Below are positions 1 through 6,672 of a stretch of 12,198 bases of DNA, in pieces. Numbering within the stretch: the first letter of the stretch is position 1; each line of letters opens with the position of its first letter. Origin of the DNA: Verrucomicrobia bacterium UBA5540 (GTDB lineage Bacteria; Verrucomicrobiota; Kiritimatiellia; Kiritimatiellales; Tichowtungiaceae). The position numbers and the translations under genes were made by a program. The notes under the pieces are model-generated. The model worked only from the letters and a program-made list of their open reading frames with translations, was not told where the DNA came from and did not search any database. The DNA lies in contig DINM01000041.1 in assembly GCA_002423675.1 (NCBI GenBank), forward strand, positions 16,046 through 28,243. The letters run 5' to 3'.

Positions 1-660
1 GAGGGGTTCCCACCGGATCAGGTGATTAAAACCGGTTCGCCGCAGAAAGAAGTGCTGGATCATCACATGGCCAAAATTAAGAATTCCGATGCGCTCAGCC
101 GCTTTCAACTGGAGCAGAAAAAATATTTCACGGTCAGCATCCATCGCGAAGAGAATGTGGACAATCCCGCCCATCTAAAAAAACTGGTTGAAGCACTCAA
201 TGGGGTTGCAGAGAAGTATGATATGCCGTTGATTTTTTCCTGCCATCCACGCACCCGGAAAAAATTGGAAGCGTCTGGATATCAACTGGACGAACGAGTG
301 CGGCAGATGCCGCCACTTGGATTTTTTGATTATAACCATCTGCAGATGAATTCCTATTGCGCGATTTCAGATAGTGGTGGAATTACTGAGGATTCATCTA
401 TTTTAGGGTTTCCAGCCATTACGGTTCGGCAGGCACACGAGCGTCCCGAAGGGATGGACGAAGGGTGTCTGGTGATGAGCGGGCTGGATCCTCAGCGAAT
501 ATTAGAATCCATTGAGCTGGCGACACTGCAATTTAAGGAGTTCGGCCCGAGTAAGCTACTCGACGATTACAACGTGGATCAATTGTCTTGGAAAGTTGCC
601 AAAATCATCTTGAGTTACACCGATTTTGTAAATCGTAAGATATGGCTCAAAGAGGGCTAG
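1..660 (+). CDS. UDP-GlcNAc 2-epimerase family protein, C-terminal part (5' end outside window)
   Basis: The frame is open from base 1, so the start lies upstream. 219 codons remain of a family usually near 370-380 residues, so this is the C-terminal half. Visible motifs, counted from base 1, are a TGSP motif (about 11-14), the HREENVDN block (about 48-55) carrying the family's conserved catalytic-region histidine, SCHPRTRKKL (about 79), and SDSGGITEDSSI followed by HERPEGMDE. SDSGG..E. binds the UDP moiety in this family. These enzymes epimerise C2 of UDP-HexNAc in the cytosol, through elimination and re-addition of UDP. The HERPEGMDE segment resembles, from memory, the subgroup making UDP-N-acetyl-L-fucosamine or related sugars (FnlC/WbjD/CapG) rather than housekeeping WecB, but the product cannot be fixed from half a protein. 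It ends 50 bases before the first glycosyltransferase, which fits donor supply for this locus. Confidence 0.88.
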   Translation, partial: EGFPPDQVIKTGSPQKEVLDHHMAKIKNSDALSRFQLEQKKYFTVSIHREENVDNPAHLKKLVEALNGVAEKYDMPLIFSCHPRTRKKLEASGYQLDERVRQMPPLGFFDYNHLQMNSYCAISDSGGITEDSSILGFPAITVRQAHERPEGMDEGCLVMSGLDPQRILESIELATLQFKEFGPSKLLDDYNVDQLSWKVAKIILSYTDFVNRKIWLKEG

Positions 661-710
661 AATAAAAAGCGGTCAGGAACCTTCCTCATCACGCTATAGG
701 ATACGTTTAA

Positions 711-1889
711 ATGAAAAAAATTCTTTTTTTTGCACATGTTTCTTCATTAGGGGGCTCTGGACTTTGTCTCAATCAGTTGATTCTGACTGTAAAAAAACAA
801 GCGGTTCCTGTTGTGGTGCTGGCGCAGGATGGTCCTCTTGTCGTGCTTTTGCGAGAACAGGGAGTTCGAGTATACATTGATCCCCGCATCCGGCCCTTGA
901 TGGGCAATACGAATTCTACCGCACTTTTACGGAGCCCGTTCGCCCTTGTTGGCCTTTTCCATCTACACCGCTCAAGGCGGGCGGCTCAGGACTATTGCCG
1001 GAGAGAGTCTCCGGACATCGTGCATCTGAATACAAGTGTCCTGATGCATCTTGCAAAGGGAGCGAGGAAAGCCGGTGTAAAGAAAATTATATTACATGTG
1101 CGGGAGCATTGGAATGTTGCGAAATGGGATCCGCGTGGTTGGGGAAGAAATGCAACAATAAACAAATGTGTTGATCGTATTATTGCTATATCTCAAACGG
1201 CGTCCAGTCGATTCGGGTTTTTGGGAAAGACGACTGTAATTTATGACTGGCCTGAATTTTCGGGACGTGATGGAGAGATCTCTCCGTTGCGGGAGTGGGG
1301 GATTGGGCCGGAAAAGAAAATACTTTTGGTCGCGGGGGGGCGAAATGCGATTAAAGGCTCAGATGTTGCTATGCGAGCAATGAACCGTATTAAGGATCCA
1401 GACGCTGTAATGCTGGTTCTCGGCGGGAGAGCGGATACAAATCCGAAGAAGGAAGTGGTCAGGAAAGTCCTGAGAAAATTGCATCTGGAAACGTATGGGT
1501 TAATGCTGGATCGACTCGAGAGAGAATCGAACGGACGAATTATTATGACGCCACCGGTTAGGCGGATCAAAAGTTTAATGGAGCAATCTGAGATCATCAT
1601 CTGCCCTTTTACGGTTCCTCATGTCGCTATGCCTTCAGTTGAGGCCGGGTTTTTAGGTAAGCCTGTCATTATTAGTGATAATGGACATGCCCGGGAAACC
1701 GTTGTGGATAAAAAGACCGGTTTGATTGTTCCGCCAGATGATGCAGAGGCGTTGGCTGCCGCGATTAATGAGCTTTTGGATAATCCGGAAATGGCAGAGA
1801 GATTCGGCCAAGAAGGGCGAGCTCATGTCGCTCATTTTTGCAATAGAAGTGAAAATGAGACTCGTATGATTGAACAGTTTATTTCCTGA
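711..1889 (+). CDS. GT-B glycosyltransferase, family 4-like
   Basis: The 392-residue protein has a GT-B layout. The N-terminal Rossmann domain opens with MKKILFFAHVSSLGGSG (the glycine loop after the first strand). A linker near 175-200 leads to a C-terminal nucleotide-sugar domain starting at KKILLVAGGRNAIKGSD (about 202-218) and containing MPSVEAGFLGKPVIISD (about 307-323) and KKTGLIVPPDD (about 334-344). E311 matches the second glutamate of the GT4 E-x7-E motif, but the first position is a proline (P303), a variation seen in some subgroups. It probably transfers a sugar from a nucleotide donor to a lipid-linked acceptor at the cytoplasmic membrane. No membrane segment is evident. The start is supported by AGGA about 9 bases upstream. 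A run of seven G lies inside the gene at 1334-1340. Donor and acceptor are unknown. Confidence 0.87.
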   Translation: MKKILFFAHVSSLGGSGLCLNQLILTVKKQAVPVVVLAQDGPLVVLLREQGVRVYIDPRIRPLMGNTNSTALLRSPFALVGLFHLHRSRRAAQDYCRRESPDIVHLNTSVLMHLAKGARKAGVKKIILHVREHWNVAKWDPRGWGRNATINKCVDRIIAISQTASSRFGFLGKTTVIYDWPEFSGRDGEISPLREWGIGPEKKILLVAGGRNAIKGSDVAMRAMNRIKDPDAVMLVLGGRADTNPKKEVVRKVLRKLHLETYGLMLDRLERESNGRIIMTPPVRRIKSLMEQSEIIICPFTVPHVAMPSVEAGFLGKPVIISDNGHARETVVDKKTGLIVPPDDAEALAAAINELLDNPEMAERFGQEGRAHVAHFCNRSENETRMIEQFIS

Positions 1890-1947
1890 ACAGACGGTCG
1901 TGTTTCAATAAGTGTTTGTCCGTAGCTTGCGTAGAAAGAAATGATGT

Positions 1948-3177
1948 ATGAAAAAACTGGTTATCGTGTCGTATATTTTTCCTCCGGGGAACCGATCGAA
2001 TGCAAAACGCCCTTTTTTGATGGCGAGATACCTTGTAGAGCAGGGGTGGGACGTTACGGTGCTGACAAGTCGGTTTTTGGCAAAAAAGAAAGATTGCGCC
2101 GAAATGGAGTGCTGCGGCGTTCACGTGAAGCGGATATTTTCTTTAGCTGTGCTTTTTGGGGAAATCGTTTCTGGAAACTTGTTTTTAATAAAGTGCGTTG
2201 GTTTTTTCTTTGACGGAATTATTTGCCCCGATTTTTTTTCACAGTGGATTAAGAAGGTTTCAAGAGAATTGAAAAAGATGGAGTACGATTGCGGCATCGT
2301 GCATGTGATGCCCTATTCATCGCTTTTTCTTCAAAAATATGGCATTCTCGATTCACGCTGGGTGATTGACTATCAGGAGTCGGTTTATCCGTTTTGGAAG
2401 GAGCGCGCAAAAAGGTTTCCTTTGCGGAAGCTGTTCCTTCCGGCGCGTCTCAGATTAGAACGAGCTGCTCTCGCTTCCGTTAGCGGTGCTTGGTTTACTT
2501 CAAATGCGAACAGGCTTCGTTACATTCAGGACGGGGTTGTTCCAGAGGAAAAAGCGAAATATGTACCTCTTTTTTATGATCCGGCAATGTATTCATTCCG
2601 GGAGGAGCGGAGGGATGACGGGATTGTAACCATTTTGTATGGCGGAAGACTGGACGGTTCGTGGCGCTCCCCTGAAACCTTTTTCAGGGCTTGGAATTTA
2701 TTTCATTCCCGTTGTCCTGATGCCAAAGGGAAGATCAGGCTGAAGCTCTATGGGGACATGGATCGTGCGTGCGAAAACATGGCAAGAGAATTAGAGGTCG
2801 ATGGATATATTGACCAACATTCCCCTGTTTCGTATTCCGAATTTTTAGCGCAGGCGGTTAATGCGGATCTTTTACTCTACATTGATGCGCGGAGTCAGGA
2901 GTTTTTTTTCCCTGGGAAGCTGGTGGATTATTTCGGTACTTCGAAACCAGTGCTCGCATTCACGCAATCTGGTTCGAGTGTTGAGCAAGTGTTGGTAGAG
3001 GTGGGTATGGGATCCTTTATTTCGGATATGAACTCTGCCGAAAAGGGAGCGCTGGCACTTGATAGATTTTGGGAGAGTTACAAACATGGAACCGACTACT
3101 CTTTTTCAACCAAGAAGTATTCAATCGAACAAGTTTGCGGCAATATGAATATTTTTTTAAGGAGATTGTGTGAGTGA
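1948..3177 (+). CDS. GT-B glycosyltransferase, family 4-like
   Basis: The 409-residue protein starts MKKLVIVSYIFPPGNRSNAKRP, the usual first strand plus loop of a GT-B N-terminal domain, and continues RPFLMARYLVEQGWDVTVLTSR, a typical helix and second strand. The second domain begins near GIVTILYGGRLDGSWRS (about 225-241). A donor-site-like segment PGKLVDYFGTSKPVLAF lies at about 322-338. The canonical E-x7-E pair is not evident there, so it is a divergent member. The ATG at 1948 is preferred to the out-of-frame ATG at 1941, because the latter reads only about 90 codons of shadow frame. The Shine-Dalgarno signal is weak (AGAAAGAA about 10 bases upstream). It is separated from the previous gene by 58 bases and belongs to the same transcription unit by orientation. 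Its role in stepwise glycan assembly is inferred from fold and neighbours; the sugar is unknown. Confidence 0.82.
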   Translation: MKKLVIVSYIFPPGNRSNAKRPFLMARYLVEQGWDVTVLTSRFLAKKKDCAEMECCGVHVKRIFSLAVLFGEIVSGNLFLIKCVGFFFDGIICPDFFSQWIKKVSRELKKMEYDCGIVHVMPYSSLFLQKYGILDSRWVIDYQESVYPFWKERAKRFPLRKLFLPARLRLERAALASVSGAWFTSNANRLRYIQDGVVPEEKAKYVPLFYDPAMYSFREERRDDGIVTILYGGRLDGSWRSPETFFRAWNLFHSRCPDAKGKIRLKLYGDMDRACENMARELEVDGYIDQHSPVSYSEFLAQAVNADLLLYIDARSQEFFFPGKLVDYFGTSKPVLAFTQSGSSVEQVLVEVGMGSFISDMNSAEKGALALDRFWESYKHGTDYSFSTKKYSIEQVCGNMNIFLRRLCE

Positions 3178-3388
3178 TCCCCTGAAGTTGACATTATGGA
3201 TAGAAAAAATGAGCAATAAGAGTCAAAGATTGAGGTGGGGAGGTGTGATTTTTCTGTAGTCATGCTGGTCTTGCAATGGAGGATAATTCCTATGAAGTCG
3301 TTGAAGGTGTGAAAGATATTCCGGTCTCTTTGGTTGTCGGTGGCGTGCCGGCCAGAGGGCGCCGTTCGCGCAAGAGCGGAGATGTTCA
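3178..3388 (+). other. Longest gap of the locus, with a short ORF carrying a good RBS
   Basis: This 211-base gap is the longest without a sizeable gene. A strong Shine-Dalgarno GGAGG (3278-3282) stands 9 bases before an ATG at 3292, but that frame reads only MKSLKV before TGA at 3310-3312. Another frame from ATG 3276 reads 39 codons, ends at 3395 and overlaps the next gene, with no recognisable product. MKSLKV looks like the first residues of a glycosyltransferase, so the gap may hold the decayed start of a lost gene, or a leader ORF controlling the gene at 3389. A TTGACA at 3188-3193 has no convincing -10 partner. No terminator hairpin with a T tract is seen. Confidence 0.4.
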
Positions 3389-4645
3389 ATGTTAGATCAT
3401 ATTAAGTCAGTCAACTTGATTACTACTCATTTCGCTTATCCGGCGATAGACGGCATGTCTATGCAAATTAACGCCCAACTTGAGTTCCTCTTAAAACAGG
3501 GAGCCGAAGTCCATTTGATTAGTTTGCATCGGGCAAAACATAAGCTGGACACAAAGAGGTTCTATGAAAAATTTCCAGCGGTTACGGTTACCCGAATTCC
3601 ATACCAAGGCACGTTCACATCGCTAACCTCTAAATTGTTTGTTGAGCGCATTTTGTATTCTGTTTTTCAGGTGCGGTATGGTATTACTCGAACTCTTTTG
3701 AAATCCCTAGAGACGTCGCCGGCCGACATCTTGCACCTATGGTTCATTCCTTTAATTTCTTTTCCTGTAATGGCGGTTAAAACGCCTTCTGTCTTTTCAG
3801 AGAATGACAGCTGGTCGTTGCGGCAGCTTAGATTGGGGCAGGTGGCAAAGCGCATAAGTCAGAAGTTTTTTTATTTCGGATCTTTTATTTTTTGTGCATT
3901 CCTTGAATTCTATTATTATAAACAGTTTCAAGTTGTACACTTTGTATCCGGTGAAGATGTCCAGTATTCGCGGAAAATTAGGAAAATGACCAACTATGCG
4001 GCGATTCCTGTACGCAGCGCCATTGATTTAGAGGAATTTGAGGATCTGGAATTCAAGAAGGAGGCCCGTTCCGGCAGTCTGCTGCTGTGGGGGCCCAGTA
4101 GTGTTCAGCATATACGGGATGGCATGATTCGATTCATCAGGGAGATGGATCAGTGTCGGGTGTCAGGTCGTGTACAGGTTGAGGTGCTTTCTCGTGGAAA
4201 GTGTCCGGCAGAACTCAAAACGTGCATTGAGGAGTCCAATTCAGATATTGCTTGGCTGAGCTGGGTGGATGATATCGTTACTTACCTGCGTAGGTTTGAT
4301 GTGGTTGTTTTTACAGATCTGACAGGAACCGGTTTGAAAAACCGAGTGATCATGGCTGCGCTAGTATCGGTGCCGATCGTGACCACCGAAGCGGCAATTG
4401 AAGGAATCCCGTTGAAGCATCAGGCGCATGTGACCGTAGTTTCGACTCCGGAAGAGGCCTGCGCAAAGGCAATGCAGATCATGAAAATGAACGGTCAGGA
4501 ATGGCAGCAACTCGAGACGCGGGTGAAAGCTGCGAAAAAACAGATTCAGGACTTTGTTGACGACCGCCGCATTGATGCAATGTGGGAAAAATTATATGCG
4601 GATCTTTATAGCCTGCGTGGTCAAGGCGAACAGCGTTTTAGATAA
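3389..4645 (+). CDS. GT-B glycosyltransferase, probably family 4-like
   Basis: This is a 418-residue GT-B type protein. The N-terminal domain includes the strand VNLITTHFAYPAIDGMSMQI (about 8-27) and the helix-strand unit LEFLLKQGAEVHLISLHR (about 31-48). A hydrophobic stretch, FFYFGSFIFCAFLEFYYY (about 160-177), may associate with the membrane. The second domain starts near SGSLLLWGPSS (about 228-238). FDVVVFTDLTGTGLKNRVIMAA (about 303-324), then VPIVTTEAAIEGIP, corresponds to the donor-binding segment in which related enzymes read GTGLKNKVLEAM. The expected glutamate is not evident, so activity is less certain than for its neighbours. The start is well supported: GGAG at 3378-3381 lies 7 bases before the ATG. 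A sugar-transfer role in the same pathway is inferred from fold and context. Confidence 0.78.
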   Translation: MLDHIKSVNLITTHFAYPAIDGMSMQINAQLEFLLKQGAEVHLISLHRAKHKLDTKRFYEKFPAVTVTRIPYQGTFTSLTSKLFVERILYSVFQVRYGITRTLLKSLETSPADILHLWFIPLISFPVMAVKTPSVFSENDSWSLRQLRLGQVAKRISQKFFYFGSFIFCAFLEFYYYKQFQVVHFVSGEDVQYSRKIRKMTNYAAIPVRSAIDLEEFEDLEFKKEARSGSLLLWGPSSVQHIRDGMIRFIREMDQCRVSGRVQVEVLSRGKCPAELKTCIEESNSDIAWLSWVDDIVTYLRRFDVVVFTDLTGTGLKNRVIMAALVSVPIVTTEAAIEGIPLKHQAHVTVVSTPEEACAKAMQIMKMNGQEWQQLETRVKAAKKQIQDFVDDRRIDAMWEKLYADLYSLRGQGEQRFR

Positions 4646-4700
4646 CAGAAGGTCTGAATTTGAACTTTTGTTTTGGAATAGAAATACATAGGGGAAACGC

Positions 4701-4763
4701 ATGAATTTTTTGGAAAACAGCATTTTGAAAAGGTGGGTTATCAGAAGGCGTAAAAATCAATGA
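4701..4763 (+). CDS. Possible 20-codon leader peptide, coupled to the next gene
   Basis: An ATG at 4701 follows a good ribosome-binding site (AGGGGA at about 4690-4695) and opens a 20-codon frame whose TGA (4761-4763) overlaps the ATG of the next gene (4760-4762) as ATGA. That is a classical translational-coupling arrangement. The peptide is basic (KRW and RRRK near its end) and matches nothing I know. The next gene cannot start further upstream, because TAA at 4751-4753 is in its frame. This is either a real leader that brings ribosomes to the downstream start, or chance. Conservation across related loci would decide. Confidence 0.35.
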   Translation: MNFLENSILKRWVIRRRKNQ

Positions 4764-5863
4764 CAGGGGTGTCGGAAGAACGTTTGAAGGCGGTTCGCCT
4801 GATGCAACAAGTGCTTGACGACTCTCAGATCCGGTGGACTGTTTTGCACGGAGCTGAGGGATATCCTCATAACATAGGGAGAGATCTAGACATTCTTGTT
4901 GATGTCAAAGATTTTTCTGTGATAGCAGAACTATCAAAGAATTGTTTGAAGAGTGCGGGCTGGGATGTGGTGATAATAGAACTCCCTTGGAATGTTAAAC
5001 AGATTGTCGGGAGCAAAGCTGTTGAATGCGGGGTTGTTGCGGTTGAATTTGATTTTATTACTTATTTAACTTGGCATGGCGTGGGGCTCTTGCCGCTCCT
5101 CTTTGACGCAAGTGATGTAGAAATGCGAGACGGACTACCCTGTGCGCTTTGGGGGGGGTTCGTAAAGAGAACACTTATTCAGTGTCTTACTGGGAACTGG
5201 GAGAAAGTACAAAAGAGAATAGACGAATGCAGGCTCGCAGGGGCGGAAATAAAAACCGTTCCTTCCCGGTTGGCTTCATTGGTTGGGGAGAATATCTCCC
5301 AGTGCTTTTTAGAGGCTTTGGAAGAAGGTAATGTTGAGGAGTTGAAGAAGAGAACGGATCGGGTGCGGAAGACGCTCCTGAAAAAATATATTTTAAAAAA
5401 AGAGTTTTGGGGCAGAACGTTACCCCTCTGGATAAAGGACAGATGGTCTCTTTTGTTTATGGTTCAGCGTGCACCCATTATTATATTGCGTTTTTCGCAG
5501 GATTTAGATGCCGAGCAGCAAGAGGCCCTTCTGTATTCCTTAAAACAGGAGGCAAGGAGTCGACTTGTGTTTCCTGATTTAAGGATATTCATGATGTCTG
5601 TTGAGAATAAGGCATTTTTTAGGAGGGTTTTAAGGGAATCTTCTTTACTCAATCTGGTAGTTGTTGTTCCAGATAGGACGGTACGTTGCATAATTAATTT
5701 TCCTAAGAAAGAAGAGATGTGCGTTATAAGGCAAGGTGAACGACTTGATCTCTATTGGAATGGTGAGGGTATTGGTCGGATGACAGAGGCAGAGATTCCG
5801 CGAATTTTTTGTGAGCTCGCAATGGGAAGTATGCATCGGTTTTGGGGGAGCTGTGAACGCTAG
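4760..5863 (+). CDS. Nucleotidyltransferase-fold protein of a polysaccharide locus
   Basis: The 367-residue soluble protein is not a glycosyltransferase. Residues 26-49 read WTVLHGAEGYPHNIGRDLDILVD. A glycine followed by GRDLDILV has the form of the DxD metal site of DNA-polymerase-beta-type nucleotidyltransferases (D42 and D44), and VEFDF (95-99) offers a third carboxylate (D98). That is the minimal catalytic triad of the fold. PCALWGGFVKRTLIQCLTGNW (about 127-147) resembles the helical part found after such domains. The last 150 residues are unassigned. The gene overlaps the following P-loop kinase-like gene, so the two are probably co-translated and may act together. Candidate roles are nucleotidyl or phosphoryl transfer to a sugar, glycan or lipid carrier; the substrate is not evident. 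A run of eight G at 5151-5158 lies inside the coding frame. SD-like AAGG stands 11 bases before the ATG. Fold call is moderate, function low. Confidence 0.6.
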   Translation: MTGVSEERLKAVRLMQQVLDDSQIRWTVLHGAEGYPHNIGRDLDILVDVKDFSVIAELSKNCLKSAGWDVVIIELPWNVKQIVGSKAVECGVVAVEFDFITYLTWHGVGLLPLLFDASDVEMRDGLPCALWGGFVKRTLIQCLTGNWEKVQKRIDECRLAGAEIKTVPSRLASLVGENISQCFLEALEEGNVEELKKRTDRVRKTLLKKYILKKEFWGRTLPLWIKDRWSLLFMVQRAPIIILRFSQDLDAEQQEALLYSLKQEARSRLVFPDLRIFMMSVENKAFFRRVLRESSLLNLVVVVPDRTVRCIINFPKKEEMCVIRQGERLDLYWNGEGIGRMTEAEIPRIFCELAMGSMHRFWGSCER

Positions 5864-6518
5864 TTTTCGACGAAGAGGCATTTCAGTTGTATTTTTTGGT
5901 CCGGATGGCTGCGGGAAAACCGCTGTCGCGGAAGGATTAAAAGCCGGGATGAAAGAGATATTTCCTTTGGATAGGGGGCTCCATTGCCACTGGAAGCCAA
6001 TACCGCGTATAGAGGGGGCTGCCTCCTTAGAGGATCCTCATGCGGCACCTCCTCGTAATGTGTTTTTAAGTGTTGTTTATTTCGTTTGGCATTATCTGCC
6101 CTTTGTTTGGGGTTGGTGGGTTTATGTAAGCCGTGTGTTGAGGCGAGGCGGGATGGTGATCATCGATCGCTATTACTACGACTTTTTTGTGGATCAGCGG
6201 CGGTATCGACTGAACTTGCCACGATGGATCCTCCGGCTGGGTTTTGTTTTTGTGAAGAAGCCGGATATGGTTTTTTGCCTAGATGCGGATCCCGAAATCC
6301 TGCAGGCGCGTAAAAAAGAGGTTTCCTTCGCAGAATGTGCCCGGCAGCGAAAGGTGTATCGGGCGTTGACTGAAAAACTGCCCAATGGACATGTCATTGA
6401 TGCTTCCCAACCCTTGGAAAAAGTCGTGCAGAATGTGCAAGGGATTGTTCTCGATTTTATGGCGGAGCGAGCCGCGAAGCGGATGAGGAGTAGAGATTTG
6501 CCGCGAGAGAGCACATAG
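5853..6518 (+). CDS. Thymidylate-kinase-like P-loop protein
   Basis: From the GTG at 5853 this is a 221-residue protein. The frame is also open to a GTG at 5811, but the later start places the first beta strand (ISVVFFGPDGCGKT) after nine residues, as usual, and leaves an 11-base overlap with the upstream gene. GGGGGAG sits only 2 bases before it, an unusually close ribosome-binding site. Visible features are Walker A GPDGCGKT (16-23), a DR motif in MVIIDRYYYDFF (about 101-112) like the DRx motif of TMP kinases, LDADPE (about 143-148), and an arginine- and lysine-rich lid (about 153-166). A housekeeping Tmk would not be expected overlapping a glycan gene, and the residues near 45-95 do not look like a dTMP site. 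I infer a small-molecule, lipid or glycan kinase working with the preceding protein. Confidence 0.75.
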   Translation: MNASFRRRGISVVFFGPDGCGKTAVAEGLKAGMKEIFPLDRGLHCHWKPIPRIEGAASLEDPHAAPPRNVFLSVVYFVWHYLPFVWGWWVYVSRVLRRGGMVIIDRYYYDFFVDQRRYRLNLPRWILRLGFVFVKKPDMVFCLDADPEILQARKKEVSFAECARQRKVYRALTEKLPNGHVIDASQPLEKVVQNVQGIVLDFMAERAAKRMRSRDLPREST

Positions 6519-6672
6519 ATCGCAAAAAGCTTTTTACAACCGCTGCGCTAGAGAAGCTCCAGGGGTTCAGAGGGGGATATTTCTTGAATAAACGGCGCGA
6601 GCGGTTGTGAGAGATCTTTGGGCTGTTTGATTTGCGTACATTCGCATGGTTCGCGGTTAAAACCGAATTGGC
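6519..6672 (+). repeat. Intergenic inverted repeat between the two kinase-like genes
   Basis: The 154-base gap holds a perfect palindrome AAAAAGCTTTTT (6524-6535), directly followed by one arm of a larger inverted repeat. ACAACCGCT (6536-6544) plus GCGC (6545-6548) pairs with GCGC (6595-6598) and AGCGGTTGT (6600-6608), with one bulged G at 6599 and a loop of about 46 bases. No T tract follows, so a standard intrinsic terminator is unlikely. It could be an RNA structure, a regulator site or a remnant of the repeat-rich material found downstream. I see no convincing promoter before the gene at 6673. Confidence 0.5.

Noticed and set aside
1941..2213. The overlapping frame starting at ATG 1941 as a separate gene.
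   Set aside because: It is a shadow of the 1948 glycosyltransferase, starts 7 bases before it, and encodes no recognisable domain.
3188..3222. TTGACA at 3188-3193 as the -35 of a promoter for the 3389 gene.
   Set aside because: No acceptable -10 hexamer lies at 16-19 bases, and a six-base match alone is weak evidence.
5853..6518. The housekeeping thymidylate kinase Tmk.
   Set aside because: Walker A and DR motifs match, but the context overlaps a glycan-locus gene and the region expected to form the dTMP site does not look typical.
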